The notes below the pieces were generated by a model that had not been told where the DNA came from, made no database searches, and was given only the letters and a program-made list of their open reading frames with translations. Made by a program: the position numbers and the translations under genes. Positions 8,608-18,514 of a stretch of 42,387 nt of DNA are shown here, in pieces. This stretch comes from Gammaproteobacteria bacterium F7 (GTDB lineage: Bacteria; Pseudomonadota; Gammaproteobacteria; Pseudomonadales; IMCC2047), in assembly GCA_001593685.1 (NCBI GenBank), contig LUKI01000017.1, positions 1-42,387 on the forward strand. The letters run 5' to 3'. Numbering within the stretch: the first letter of the stretch is position 1; every line of letters begins with the position of its first letter.

Positions 8608-8994
8608 TTAAGGGGCCTCACTGACCTCAATTCGTTCCGCGCTGCTGATACGAATTGTCTGCCCCTTAAGTGTTTTAAAGCTGTGTTCCTGTAGGTCGCC
8701 TTTGTAAACCTGATAGCTTACCTTATCACCGCTATTAGGGTTGATAATGTTAACCGTCATAACCTGATGGTTATCCATCCAGTTATAAATAAAAAAACCA
8801 ATAGCTGCGGTAGCTGTGAGCAGGATTAATCCGCCCGCTAACCAATGAAACTGACTCGATAGGGTGGGCTTTGACCCACTGGATGGGCTATCGGTAGTTT
8901 GCCCGTCAGCCGCTGTATTTTTTCCACGCTGGTAGCGCAAATAAGCAAAGCAGGTAGCAATCACAAGGGCTGTAATAAGAATTTTGGTCAGCAT
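8608..8994 (-). CDS. Small membrane protein of unknown function
   Basis: A 128-residue protein with an N-terminal hydrophobic segment (about residues 3-20), a polar Ser/Thr/Gly-rich linker, a second hydrophobic segment (about 50-72), and a C-terminal soluble domain with short beta-like strands (V-N-I-I-N-P-N-S-G-D-K, then G-Q-T-I-R-I-S-S-A-E). The pattern suggests two membrane crossings with a small periplasmic or cytoplasmic tail. I do not recognise a family. It is convergent with the AI-2E-type gene, with only 11 bp between the stops. Confidence 0.7.
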   Translation of the reverse strand: MLTKILITALVIATCFAYLRYQRGKNTAADGQTTDSPSSGSKPTLSSQFHWLAGGLILLTATAAIGFFIYNWMDNHQVMTVNIINPNSGDKVSYQVYKGDLQEHSFKTLKGQTIRISSAERIEVSEAP

Positions 8995-9104
8995 TTAATA
9001 CTCGCAAGAGACGAGACGGGGCGTTACTTACAGGGATAGACGCCTATTTTGATAGCTTGAAACTACCGTTAGCAAAACAAATAAGCGCCTTTTGCCTGGC
9101 TTAA

Positions 9105-9590
9105 TTAGTGCTGATGACCTTCAGGGCCGTGAGCGTGGCCATGCTCAATTTCTTCTGCACTGGCATCACGAATCGATTCAACCGATACGTCAAAAATCAA
9201 TGTGGTGCCGGCTAGTGGGTGGTTGGCATCAACCGTTACTTCCGTTTCACCAATTTCAATGATTTGAAGGTTTGCCGGGCCTTGCTCCGTTTGTGCGGTC
9301 AGTACCATGCCGACTTCAATATTTTCGATATCCTTGAGTGCTTCTAAAGGCACTTTTTGAACACCGCTGTCGTGACGTGGGCCGTATGCGTCTTCCGGTG
9401 CAATAGTAACCTGGAACTCGTCACCTACGTTTTTGCCTTCCAGTGCTTTTTCCAAGCCGGGGATCAGGTTGTTGGCGCCGTGTAGATAGGCCATGGCCGG
9501 ACGATCTTTTGAAGACTCAATCAAGTCGCCGTTATCAGCATTGATGAGTTTGTAATGAATGGAAACAACTTTGTCTTGTGCAACTGTCAT
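9105..9590 (-). CDS. slyD: FKBP-type peptidyl-prolyl isomerase, SlyD-like
   Basis: A 161-residue peptidyl-prolyl cis-trans isomerase and metallochaperone. It has the FKBP half-domains with inserted flap: V-S-I-H-Y-K near the start, L-H-G-A-N-N-L-I-P-G-L-E-K-A-L-E-G, then A-P-E-D-A-Y-G-P-R, and V-D-A-N-H-P-L-A-G. The short histidine-rich tail (H-G-H-A-H-G-P-E-G-H-Q-H) could bind nickel or zinc, as known for SlyD. The open frame continues upstream to 9740, but that extra 50-residue stretch is unlike the family, and the ATG at 9590 gives the normal length. Confidence 0.92.
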   Translation of the reverse strand: MTVAQDKVVSIHYKLINADNGDLIESSKDRPAMAYLHGANNLIPGLEKALEGKNVGDEFQVTIAPEDAYGPRHDSGVQKVPLEALKDIENIEVGMVLTAQTEQGPANLQIIEIGETEVTVDANHPLAGTTLIFDVSVESIRDASAEEIEHGHAHGPEGHQH

Positions 9591-9847
9591 GTCAAGTATC
9601 CGTTTAGCGAATCCCAATAAGGGAGTATTAGTCAGTCCAAAGGCGTATAAACCTGATGGCATTTGGGCGTAAAGGCGACGTGGAGACTTCAACAGCAAAC
9701 GTGCAGCAAAAGTGCGACAGTGGTCGATCTGTACGAGCAAAACAGTATAACAATGGCACTTGCACAGTTAAACCGGATTTATTTAATGGGCTGGGAGAGG
9801 GAGGAGAAGAGCCCGTTAAGTCTCAATAAATAAGGGATGTTTATTTA

Positions 9848-9861
9848 TTGATTTCGATCAA
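9848..9861 (+). promoter_or_regulatory. FNR/Anr box, perfect match (distal site)
   Basis: TTGATTTCGATCAA matches the FNR/Anr consensus TTGAT-N4-ATCAA at all ten positions. Its centre is 32 bp upstream of a second, weaker site (9880-9893), which puts it near -73.5 relative to the inferred start. Confidence 0.7.
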
Positions 9862-9879
9862 ATTATCTCGCTACCTGGC

Positions 9880-9893
9880 GTGATGTAGATCAA
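9880..9893 (+). promoter_or_regulatory. FNR/Anr-like box (proximal site) with promoter
   Basis: GTGATGTAGATCAA matches nine of ten conserved positions. A -10-like TAAAGT at 9916-9921 would place a transcription start near 9928, so this site is centred at -41.5, the classic class II activation position. This suggests activation under low oxygen of the DUF3149 gene downstream. Confidence 0.6.
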
Positions 9894-9958
9894 TTTGAGG
9901 GGCACACCTTCGGGCTAAAGTTTGTGTGTAAAGCAACTTTATTGAGTAGGGGAAGATA

Positions 9959-10099
9959 ATGGATTTATTAGTGCAATTGTTCAGTGACTGGGTTGGCATT
10001 CTTTCTTTTGGCGTTGTTGCCTTCATCGTTGTGATGGCTATTTATATGTTTAAATGGGTCGGTAAACACGTCAATGATGAAGCTGACAAAAAAGGTTGA
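9959..10099 (+). CDS. DUF3149-type small membrane protein
   Basis: A 46-residue protein with one hydrophobic helix (about residues 12-32) and a charged C-terminal tail ending D-E-A-D-K-K-G. The L-F-S-D-W-V-G-I-L-S start resembles the DUF3149 family of tiny membrane proteins, whose role is unknown. GGGGAAG just upstream is a good ribosome site. Two FNR/Anr-like boxes precede it and a terminator follows at 10145, so it looks like a monocistronic, oxygen-responsive gene. It could be a subunit or stabiliser of a respiratory complex, but this is speculation. Confidence 0.75.
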   Translation: MDLLVQLFSDWVGILSFGVVAFIVVMAIYMFKWVGKHVNDEADKKG

Positions 10100-10144
10100 A
10101 CGCTACTAACCTGTCAATTTTATTACTGTCAGTCGGTATCAACT

Positions 10145-10176
10145 AGCCCTGCCTGAATTTCAGGCGGGGCTTTTTT
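10145..10176 (+). terminator. Rho-independent terminator after the DUF3149 gene
   Basis: AGCCCTGCCTGA and TCAGGCGGGGCT form a 12-bp stem with one G-U pair and a short loop, followed by six T. Confidence 0.85.
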
Positions 10177-10376
10177 ATGCCTGTTTGATTTGACTGGTGG
10201 TCAGCTTTAACTGAAAAAAACAGTGAAAATTGTATTGGCTCACTCCTGCATTCGGTAGTATTCGGCGGCAAAGCAAGCTAGCATAGATGCTATACAAATA
10301 ATAAGGATAAGCAGGCCTTGATGGTCATTCGCTTATCTCGAAAAATTGATGACATGCCCGGATTTTGGAGACTTTA

Positions 10377-11633
10377 ATGGCATATAACAAAATTTCTGTT
10401 CCTACAGATGGCGAAAAAATTACCGTTAACTCTGACTTATCCCTGAACGTTCCTAATCGACCTATCGTTCCTTTTATCGAAGGTGATGGTATAGGTGTAG
10501 ATGTAACGCCGCCGATGATCAGTGTTGTTAATGCGGCCATTAATAAAGCCTATGGCTCAGAACGCTCAATTGCCTGGATGGAAGTCTATGCTGGGGAAAA
10601 AGCGGTTAATACTTACGGTGGTGACGAGTGGCTGCCTAACGAAACTCTTGAAGCCTTCAAAGAATTTGCAGTGGGTATCAAAGGCCCTTTGACGACGCCC
10701 GTTGGTGGGGGTATTCGTTCACTGAACGTGGCTCTGCGCCAGGAGCTGGATTTATACACCTGTTTGCGCCCCGTTCGTTGGTTCACCGGCGTACCTAGCC
10801 CTGTAAGGGAGCCAGAAAAAACCAATATGGTGATCTTCCGTGAAAACTCTGAAGATATTTATGCCGGCGTTGAATGGGCTGCTGGAACGCCAGAAGCTGA
10901 TAAGCTGATTGCTATTTTACAAAACGAGTTTGGTGTTAAGAAAATCCGATTCCCGGAAAATTGCGGCATTGGCATTAAGCCTGTTTCCAAAGAGGGTACC
11001 GAGCGCTTGGTTCGCCGTGCAATTCAATATGCTATTGACCAGGATCTGCCAAGTGTAACGCTGGTTCATAAAGGCAACATCATGAAGTTTACTGAAGGTG
11101 CCTTTAAAGAGTGGGGCTATGAATTAGCCACCAATGAATTTGGTGGTGAGCTTTTACAGGGTGGCCCATGGCAGGTGATTAAAAATCCGAACAATGGTAA
11201 AGAAATAGTGATCAAAGATGTGATCGCTGACGCGATGCTGCAGCAGATTTTGTTGCGCCCGGATGAATATAGCGTAATCGCAACTCTTAACCTGAACGGT
11301 GACTTTATTTCCGATGCACTAGCCGCTCAGGTTGGCGGTATTGGTATTGCACCAGGCGCCAATATCAGTGATAACGTAGCAATATTTGAGGCTACGCATG
11401 GCACCGCGCCTAAATATGCCGGTTTGGATAAGGTGAATCCAGGTTCTTTGATTTTGTCAGCTGAAATGATGCTGCGCCACCTTGGCTGGAATGAAGCGGC
11501 TGACCTGATCATCAAAGGTATTGAAGGTGCAATTACAGCAAAAACAGTGACCTACGACTTTGAGCGACTGATGGATGGAGCCACACTGTTGTCATCCAGC
11601 GAATTTGGCGACGCTATCATCGCAAACATGTAG
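10377..11633 (+). CDS. icd: NADP-dependent isocitrate dehydrogenase
   Basis: TCA-cycle enzyme oxidising isocitrate to 2-oxoglutarate with NADP+. The 418-residue length fits the bacterial homodimeric class. The substrate and phosphorylation loop [12 protein letters not shown] lies near residue 115, followed by [13 protein letters not shown]. The metal-binding stretch [10 protein letters not shown] and the nucleotide loop [12 protein letters not shown] are intact. The ATG at 10377 follows a GGAG ribosome site; an in-frame TTG four codons upstream is less likely. The serine in the R-S-L-N loop is the residue regulated by AceK in relatives. A terminator follows the gene. Confidence 0.97.
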   Translation: MAYNKISVPTDGEKITVNSDLSLNVPNRPIVPFIEGDGIGVDVTPPMISVVNAAINKAYGSERSIAWMEVYAGEKAVNTYGGDEWLPNETLEAFKEFAVGIKGPLTTPVGGGIRSLNVALRQELDLYTCLRPVRWFTGVPSPVREPEKTNMVIFRENSEDIYAGVEWAAGTPEADKLIAILQNEFGVKKIRFPENCGIGIKPVSKEGTERLVRRAIQYAIDQDLPSVTLVHKGNIMKFTEGAFKEWGYELATNEFGGELLQGGPWQVIKNPNNGKEIVIKDVIADAMLQQILLRPDEYSVIATLNLNGDFISDALAAQVGGIGIAPGANISDNVAIFEATHGTAPKYAGLDKVNPGSLILSAEMMLRHLGWNEAADLIIKGIEGAITAKTVTYDFERLMDGATLLSSSEFGDAIIANM

Positions 11634-11659
11634 ACTTAAGGCCTTATCGGCAAATGCAA

Positions 11660-11686
11660 AAGCCCGGTTTTACCGGGCTTTTTTAT
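11660..11686 (+). terminator. Rho-independent terminator after icd
   Basis: AGCCCGG and CCGGGCT flank a TTTTA loop and are followed by a run of T. Confidence 0.9.
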
Positions 11687-11805
11687 TACCTATAATCATT
11701 GAAAGACGTTAATAAACCCCCAAATATACGCATTATTGACCCACATCTGAGGTCTAATTATTTACAATGAGCGTATCCCCTTTTTCAGACTGCAGTATTT
11801 TTTAA

Positions 11806-12162
11806 ATGGCTATGCGTAAAACCCAACAGATTGAACTAACATTAAATCATGATCATCAAAGTGATGATGGAAACCTGGCGGTAGAACAGGCAAAACCAAA
11901 GCTAAAGCCGCCTCCCATGTATAAGGTTGTGATGTATAACGACGACTATACACCGATGGATTTTGTGGTTGAAATTCTTGAATCTTTTTTTAATTTGAAC
12001 CGGGAAAAAGCGACGCAAATCATGCTGACTGTCCATACTCAGGGTAAAGCGGTTTGCGGTGTGTTTACACGTGATATAGCAGAGACCAAGGTCACTCAGG
12101 TTAATCAGTACTCAAGTGATAATGAACACCCCCTGTTATGTGGTATGGACCAAGCAGATTAG
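11806..12162 (+). CDS. clpS: ATP-dependent Clp protease adaptor ClpS
   Basis: A 118-residue adaptor that delivers proteins with N-terminal Leu, Phe, Trp or Tyr to ClpAP. The diagnostic [13 protein letters not shown], which builds the N-degron pocket, lies near residue 44, followed by [20 protein letters not shown]. It sits 29 bp before clpA on the same strand, the usual arrangement. A cspD-type gene that often lies beside clpS in gammaproteobacteria is not seen here. The ATG at 11806 is chosen; an internal ATG two codons on would change little. Confidence 0.96.
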   Translation: MAMRKTQQIELTLNHDHQSDDGNLAVEQAKPKLKPPPMYKVVMYNDDYTPMDFVVEILESFFNLNREKATQIMLTVHTQGKAVCGVFTRDIAETKVTQVNQYSSDNEHPLLCGMDQAD

Positions 12163-12191
12163 CCATTGATACAAGATAAGAGAGAAGCGCT

Positions 12192-14474
12192 ATGCTAAGT
12201 AAAGACCTCGAAATCACCTTGAACATGGCTTTCAAGGAAGCTCGTGATAAACGCCATGAGTACATGACGGTTGAGCACCTTTTGTTGGCCTTGTTGGACA
12301 ACACGGCTGCAGCTAATGTGCTGCAATCCTGTGGTGCAGATCTCTATGAGTTACGCAAAGAGCTGAATGCCTTTGTTGATTCCACAACACCACTTATTCC
12401 TGATGACAGCACTGACAATGAAACGCAGCCAACTCTCGGTTTCCAGCGTGTGCTGCAACGTGCTGTGTTCCATGTTCAGTCCTCAGGTAAAAAAGAAGTC
12501 ACTGGTGCCAACGTCTTGGTCGCTATTTTTAGCGAGCAGGAGAGCCATGCCGTTTACCTGCTTAAGCAGCAAGACATTAGCCGTATCGACATCGTCAATT
12601 ATATTGCCCATGGGATTTCACGGGTTTCCGGCTCTGAAGAAGAGCAAAGCGAAACAGCCGCCGAACAGGATGAAGCTGAAGTCATTGGCGATGAAACTAA
12701 ACAGAGCTCGCTGGATAGCTTTGCGACTAATCTCAATGAGTTAGCTAAACAAGGTGAAGTTGATCCTTTGATTGGTCGCTCCCACGAAGTGGATCGAGTG
12801 GTGCAGATTTTATCGCGACGACGCAAAAACAACCCGCTATTGGTCGGTGAGTCAGGCGTTGGTAAAACAGCCATTGCAGAAGGGCTGGCGAAGCTGATCG
12901 TTGATGAGAAAGTGCCAGAAATTATTGCCGATGGAGTTGTGTACTCCCTGGATTTAGGGGCACTGTTGGCGGGCACCAAATACCGCGGCGACTTTGAAAA
13001 ACGTTTCAAAGCGGTGCTGGCTGAGTTGAAAAAACAGCCTCATGCCATTCTGTTTATTGATGAGGTTCATACCATCATCGGCGCCGGTGCTGCTTCTGGT
13101 GGCGTTATGGACGCGTCGAATTTGCTGAAACCCCTGTTGAGCTCCGGTAAGGTGCGTTGCATTGGGTCAACGACTTATCAGGAATTCCGCGGCATTTTCG
13201 AAAAAGACCGCGCGTTGGCACGTCGATTCCAGAAGGTTGATGTAGACGAGCCAAGCGTTGATGACACCTACAAGATCCTCAAGGGACTTAAGGAAAAGTT
13301 TGAAGAGCATCACGGTATCCGTTTCACTGATCCTGCGTTGCGCAGTGCCGCGAAATTAGCTGATCGCTACATTACTGACCGACAGCTGCCGGATAAGGCG
13401 ATTGATGTGATTGACGAGGCGGGCGCCCATCAACATTTGGTTGCACCAAGCAAGCGTAAAAAAGTGATTGGTGTGAGCGAAATTGAACAGGTGGTTGCCA
13501 ATATCGCCCGGGTTCCCCCACAAAGTGTTTCTGCGTCCGATCGGGATTCATTGAAGAATATTGATCGTGACCTCAAACTGGTTGTTTACGGTCAGGATGA
13601 AGCGATTGACTCAATTAGCAGTGCGATTAAATTATCCCGTGCGGGCTTAAAAGACGAGCAAAAACCTATTGGTTCCTTCCTGTTTGCAGGTCCAACGGGG
13701 GTTGGTAAAACCGAATTGACCAAGCAACTGGCTAAGGTCATGGGCGTGGAACTGGTGCGCTTTGATATGTCCGAGTACATGGAGCGTCATACCGTTTCTC
13801 GTTTGATTGGTGCGCCTCCCGGTTACGTTGGCTTTGATCAGGGTGGTCTGCTGACCGAGGCCGTGTCTAAACAGCCACACTGTGTGTTGTTGCTCGATGA
13901 AATTGAAAAAGCGCATCCCGAGGTTTTCAACCTGTTATTACAGGTTATGGATCACGGCACGCTGACCGATAACAACGGCCGTAAAGCGGATTTCCGCAAC
14001 GTGGTGCTGATTATGACCACTAACGCGGGTGCTGAGCAAATGAGCCGCCGCTCCATTGGCTTTGCTAATCAGGATCACAGCACCGATGGTATGGAAGAGG
14101 TGCGTAAGTTATTTACGCCGGAGTTCCGCAACCGTCTGGATGGCATTATTCAGTTTGGTGCTCTTGATCCGCAGGTTATCGAGCATGTTGTTGACAAGTT
14201 TGTTATTGAGCTACAGATGCAGCTGGATAGCAAAAAAGTGCATATCGAGATCGATAGCGCAGCCCGAGCCTGGTTGGCGAAAGAGGGCTATGACGAGAAG
14301 ATGGGCGCACGTCCAATGGCGAGACTCATTCATGAAAAACTGAAAAAGCCGCTGGCCGAAGCCATTCTGTTTGGTGAGTTGGAAGGTAAGGGCGGTGAAG
14401 TCTTTATTTCCGTGGAGGACGATGAGCTGAAAATCACTATCGAAAGTAATCAGCCTGTTGCCGAGCCAGATTGA
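12192..14474 (+). CDS. clpA: ATP-dependent Clp protease ATP-binding subunit ClpA
   Basis: A Hsp100 unfoldase of 760 residues that feeds ClpP. It has an N-terminal Clp repeat domain that binds ClpS, and two AAA+ modules with Walker A motifs G-E-S-G-V-G-K-T (near residue 218) and G-P-T-G-V-G-K-T (near 499). Walker B D-E-V-H and D-E-I-E follow in each. The second module has the I-G-F-A loop (near residue 622) that docks to ClpP, and the arginine-finger stretch F-T-P-E-F-R-N-R-L-D. A weak GAGAG ribosome site precedes the ATG. Together with clpS, aat and bpt nearby it completes the N-degron pathway. Confidence 0.97.
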   Translation: MLSKDLEITLNMAFKEARDKRHEYMTVEHLLLALLDNTAAANVLQSCGADLYELRKELNAFVDSTTPLIPDDSTDNETQPTLGFQRVLQRAVFHVQSSGKKEVTGANVLVAIFSEQESHAVYLLKQQDISRIDIVNYIAHGISRVSGSEEEQSETAAEQDEAEVIGDETKQSSLDSFATNLNELAKQGEVDPLIGRSHEVDRVVQILSRRRKNNPLLVGESGVGKTAIAEGLAKLIVDEKVPEIIADGVVYSLDLGALLAGTKYRGDFEKRFKAVLAELKKQPHAILFIDEVHTIIGAGAASGGVMDASNLLKPLLSSGKVRCIGSTTYQEFRGIFEKDRALARRFQKVDVDEPSVDDTYKILKGLKEKFEEHHGIRFTDPALRSAAKLADRYITDRQLPDKAIDVIDEAGAHQHLVAPSKRKKVIGVSEIEQVVANIARVPPQSVSASDRDSLKNIDRDLKLVVYGQDEAIDSISSAIKLSRAGLKDEQKPIGSFLFAGPTGVGKTELTKQLAKVMGVELVRFDMSEYMERHTVSRLIGAPPGYVGFDQGGLLTEAVSKQPHCVLLLDEIEKAHPEVFNLLLQVMDHGTLTDNNGRKADFRNVVLIMTTNAGAEQMSRRSIGFANQDHSTDGMEEVRKLFTPEFRNRLDGIIQFGALDPQVIEHVVDKFVIELQMQLDSKKVHIEIDSAARAWLAKEGYDEKMGARPMARLIHEKLKKPLAEAILFGELEGKGGEVFISVEDDELKITIESNQPVAEPD

Positions 14475-14494
14475 CCTTCTTAAACTACAGGTAA

Positions 14495-14533
14495 CAAAAA
14501 AGCCCGACTAGTTAAAAACAGTCGGGCTTTTTT
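14495..14533. terminator. Bidirectional terminator between clpA and infA
   Basis: AGCCCGACT at 14501-14509 pairs with AGTCGGGCT at 14520-14528. A runs lie to the left and T runs to the right, so it can end transcription of both convergent genes. Confidence 0.9.
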
Positions 14534-14553
14534 ATGTCTGCATGATCTGTGGT

Positions 14554-14772
14554 TTAGCGGGCGCGGTAAGTAATACGGCCCTTGGTCAGATCGTACGGAG
14601 TTAATTCAACGGTCACTTTATCGCCAGTTAGAATGCGAATGTAGTTCTTGCGCATTTTTCCAGAAATATGTGCAGTCACGATGTGACCGTTTTCCAGTTT
14701 TACGCGGAACATTGTGTTAGGCAAGGTATCGATAATCTCGCCTTCCATTTCAATCTGGCCTTCTTTTGCCAC
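14554..14772 (-). CDS. infA: Translation initiation factor IF-1
   Basis: A 72-residue S1-like OB-fold protein that binds the 30S A site during initiation. The sequence starts [11 protein letters not shown] and contains [21 protein letters not shown], and a C-terminal K-G-R-I-T-Y-R-A-R, all hallmark IF-1 segments. It lies alone in its transcript, 237 bp away from bpt, convergent with clpA. This order is conserved in many gammaproteobacteria. Confidence 0.98.
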   Translation of the reverse strand: MAKEGQIEMEGEIIDTLPNTMFRVKLENGHIVTAHISGKMRKNYIRILTGDKVTVELTPYDLTKGRITYRAR

Positions 14773-15009
14773 TGATAAGTCTCCAAAATTACGAGTTCTT
14801 AAAAATTAGGCGTGCATTCTGCCTAAATGAGCGAAACTACGCAAGACCTAATTGGTTTAGGGCTTATGATGATGTTCTATTAGCTGGGCGCTTAAACAGG
14901 CGTTATTGGTCTATAACGCTTTGTTGACGGCACGGTGGGAGGTGTCTTTGTCACGGTATCATTTTTTCCGCACAGGTAGGGAAGCCGTTGCGTCACTAAA
15001 ACGGCGCGC

Positions 15010-15732
15010 CTAGGATAACACCGACCAGCGATCATTGATGAACATTTCGATGGGGCGATAATCGATTTTGTAGCTCATTTTTTGACAGGCTTTAATCCAG
15101 TACCCTAAATAGAGGTATTGCAAACCAGCTTCCCGAGCTAAATGAATCTGTGACAGGATCGTATAAACGCCATAGCTGGCACGCTGGTTATCAGGATCAA
15201 AAAAACTATAAACAGCCGAATAGGCATTTTCTAATTGATCGGTGACCGCTACGGCGACTAACTCCCCATTGTCTCGGTATTCAATAAAGCGTGTGTCAGC
15301 CTGGCTCTCCGTTAAAAAGTCTTTAAATTGCTCGAGTGTTGGTGGATACATGTCCCCATCTTTATGGCGAGCGCTTATATAACGTGCGTACAACGCGTAG
15401 AGTTCATCGTTGCTACGGGCGTCGGTCATGGTAACGGTTAAATGAGCGTTTCGATTCCAGATTTTGCGCTGTGTGCGAGAGGGCTTAAAGCTATGTACCG
15501 GAATTCGGACAGGTACGCAGGCAGAGCAGTTTTTACAGTTTGGGCGATAAACAAAATCTCCGCTGCGACGAAAACCCAGTTCGGCTAATCGGGTTTGCGA
15601 GAAACAATTTAAAACGGTATCAGGATCGACAAACACGGTTTTTGCCTGCCGATCGGGTAGATAACTACAATCGTGTTCGTGGGTTTCAAATAGCTTAATC
15701 TGCTGTTCTTGCGGGTCTTCTTTTTCAGTCAC
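15010..15732 (-). CDS. bpt: Aspartate/glutamate leucyltransferase (Bpt)
   Basis: Transfers leucine from leucyl-tRNA to proteins with N-terminal Asp or Glu, turning them into ClpS substrates. The 240-residue protein has the N-terminal cysteine region C-S-Y-L-P-D-R-Q-A-K-T, the second cysteine pair C-K-N-C-S-A-C-V-P-V-R, and the late motif L-Y-L-G-Y-W-I-K-A-C-Q-K-M-S-Y-K, matching the bacterial Ate1-like family. Its start overlaps the stop of aat by 4 bases, so the two are translationally coupled. Bpt and Aat act on different N-termini but feed the same protease. Confidence 0.95.
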   Translation of the reverse strand: MTEKEDPQEQQIKLFETHEHDCSYLPDRQAKTVFVDPDTVLNCFSQTRLAELGFRRSGDFVYRPNCKNCSACVPVRIPVHSFKPSRTQRKIWNRNAHLTVTMTDARSNDELYALYARYISARHKDGDMYPPTLEQFKDFLTESQADTRFIEYRDNGELVAVAVTDQLENAYSAVYSFFDPDNQRASYGVYTILSQIHLAREAGLQYLYLGYWIKACQKMSYKIDYRPIEMFINDRWSVLS

Positions 15733-16421
15733 GATTTGTTATTCCAAAGGGACTGGTTGGGGTCCTCAATGTGTTGTTCAAGGTGAGTAATAAACTGGCC
15801 GCGATCAATGGTTATAGCGCCTAAACTTTCCAGGTGCTCACTATGAACCTGGCAATCAACCAAATTAAAGCCCCACTCTAACAGCTGTTGGGTGAGTTGA
15901 TAAAGTGCAACTTTTGAGGCGTCAGTTGCGCGGCTGAACATGGATTCACCAAAAAATACCCGCCCCATGGCAAGCCCATACAACCCACCAACTAACTCAT
16001 CACCTCTCCAGACTTCCACGGAGTGGGCAATGCCCTGTGAGTGTAAATGCTGAAAAGCCTCCAGCATGTCCGGCGTAATCCAGGTGCCGTCCTGATCCTG
16101 GCGTGATTCAGCGCAGTGTTGCATGACCCTTGCAAATTGCTGATCAAAGCTTACCGAGAAGACGTTTTTGCGAAGCGTTTTTTTTAGGCTACGGGAAACG
16201 TGTAATTGCTCAGGATAAAGAACACAGCGAGGGTTGGGCGACCACCATAAAATGGGCTGGTCCTCTTCGTACCAGGGGAAAATACCCTGGCGGTAGGCTT
16301 CCATTAGCCGCTCGGCGCTTAAGTCCCCACCAGCGGCCAGTAGCCCATCAGGCTCACGGAGCGCCTGGGAGACATCGGGAAACAGGTGAGTGTTTTCGTT
16401 TAGCCAAATAATGTCTGACAT
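15729..16421 (-). CDS. aat: Leucyl/phenylalanyl-tRNA-protein transferase
   Basis: Adds Leu or Phe to proteins with N-terminal Lys or Arg. The 230-residue protein shows the usual F-P-D-V-S-Q-A-L-R-E-P-D-G-L-L-A-A-G-G-D-L-S start, then Y-R-Q-G-I-F-P-W-Y, W-W-S-P-N-P-R, the central S-V-E-V-W-R-G-D-E-L-V-G-G-L-Y-G, and F-F-G-E-S-M-F-S. D-C-Q-V-H-S-E-H-L near the C-terminus is also diagnostic. It is upstream of bpt, with the ATGA stop/start overlap. Confidence 0.96.
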   Translation of the reverse strand: MSDIIWLNENTHLFPDVSQALREPDGLLAAGGDLSAERLMEAYRQGIFPWYEEDQPILWWSPNPRCVLYPEQLHVSRSLKKTLRKNVFSVSFDQQFARVMQHCAESRQDQDGTWITPDMLEAFQHLHSQGIAHSVEVWRGDELVGGLYGLAMGRVFFGESMFSRATDASKVALYQLTQQLLEWGFNLVDCQVHSEHLESLGAITIDRGQFITHLEQHIEDPNQSLWNNKS

Positions 16422-16463
16422 GGGCCTAATATAATGCCTTTTAAGTCTGCTGTTCAGGCAAGC

Positions 16464-16498
16464 AAAAACGGCGCGGCTTCGTTGAAGCGGCGCCGTTC
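16464..16498 (-). terminator. Rho-independent terminator after trxB
   Basis: On the minus strand a 13-bp near-perfect stem (AACGGCGCCGCTT with AAGCCGCGCCGTT, one mismatch) closes a short loop and is followed by TTTTTGC. Confidence 0.8.
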
Positions 16499-16525
16499 CA
16501 ATACCTGGTTGAAAAGCGGTTTTGC

Positions 16526-17497
<972 letters not shown>

Positions 17498-17686
17498 CTA
17501 CTCGCATATTCTTGGCGAGTCAAAATTAGGCTCGAATAATAATTGATCTGGCGCATAAAAATAACCATTAAGCCGGATAAAATTCACTGTTGTTTATATG
17601 AGATTGTTGCTGTCCTAACAGAAACGCTAGGAGATTAATTTTTATCGGCGACGATCTAATGGCTTGGCGGGCAGGCATAGACAATG

Positions 17687-17720
17687 AAAAGGCCGCGACT
17701 ACAGAGTAGGGCGGCCTTTT
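17687..17720. terminator. Bidirectional terminator in the 17474-17789 gap
   Basis: AAAAGGCCGC and GCGGCCTTTT form a perfect 10-bp stem. It lies about 70 bp past the stop of the minus-strand lipoprotein gene. The rest of the 316-bp gap holds no recognisable gene and probably contains the trxB promoter. Confidence 0.75.
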
Positions 17721-17789
17721 CCGTTAAACAGATTAGACGCTTTATCGCGTGTAAAACCTAATAAAGCATGAATCTATTAACAACCAACG

Positions 17790-18362
17790 TTACAGGCTAT
17801 TCACTTCTTTAAACTTAGCCACCAGTGCGGTTGGGTATTCTTTCTTATTGCTGCCGTTTAATACGAAAACGACGGTTTGGTTCTGTGGACCCACACCGAT
17901 TTGAGTTAAGCGATAGGCCGCTTCACCGTGTTCGCGAACGGGTTTCATATCTTCCAGCTCGCTAAACACATACAGACGGCCATCTTCGCCACGCATTTCA
18001 CCGTAGAAGTCATCGGCGGCAGGCATTCTGCCGTTATACATCTCAACCCCGGCTAGACCTGTCAGTTTTTTCTTGTCCTCACCGCGCAGGCCAAATACCA
18101 GTGTTTTACCGTGCGGGCCTTCGCCAATAAACACCTTACGGTAAGAGGTTTCACCCACGGTTAAAAACTGCTGGTAGGTCGCAAAATCATCAAATACATA
18201 ATGGCGGCCGTCATGCACAACCTCATAAAGGTCCTGATTATTCAGTTGCGGCTTCAATTCCTGTGCTGGCGCTTCAGCGGCAACTTCAGACTGGTGGGTT
18301 TGGCAGGCGGTCAGGCCAATTACAGCACTGGATAGTAATACAGCAGCGGTAAGCTTCTTCAT
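17790..18362 (-). CDS. Lipoprotein with a duplicated unknown domain
   Basis: A 190-residue protein with a lipoprotein signal: K-K at the start, a hydrophobic stretch, and L-T-A-C with the lipidated cysteine at residue 20. The mature part holds two related copies of about 55 residues (about 45-99 and 119-174). Each carries a Y/F-x-x-x-D/E-G-R-x-Y-V-F strand, a later A/S-Y-R block, G-x-G-P and V-F-x-L-x-G. It probably sits in the inner leaflet of the outer membrane, since the residue after the cysteine is Gln rather than Asp. I do not recognise the family. A terminator follows at 17687. Confidence 0.8.
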   Translation of the reverse strand: MKKLTAAVLLSSAVIGLTACQTHQSEVAAEAPAQELKPQLNNQDLYEVVHDGRHYVFDDFATYQQFLTVGETSYRKVFIGEGPHGKTLVFGLRGEDKKKLTGLAGVEMYNGRMPAADDFYGEMRGEDGRLYVFSELEDMKPVREHGEAAYRLTQIGVGPQNQTVVFVLNGSNKKEYPTALVAKFKEVNSL

Positions 18363-18514
18363 CGTTTCTTATACCTTTGTTTTGAATAGATAAACCCCAA
18401 CAGCACGTACTGGGAGGAGAAATTAGTCAAAAACAGGGTAGCTAGTGAAGATGGCAAAAATGTGACAGTCGTTACTTACCGACTACTGACTACTGACTAG
18501 AAGCAACAGGATAG

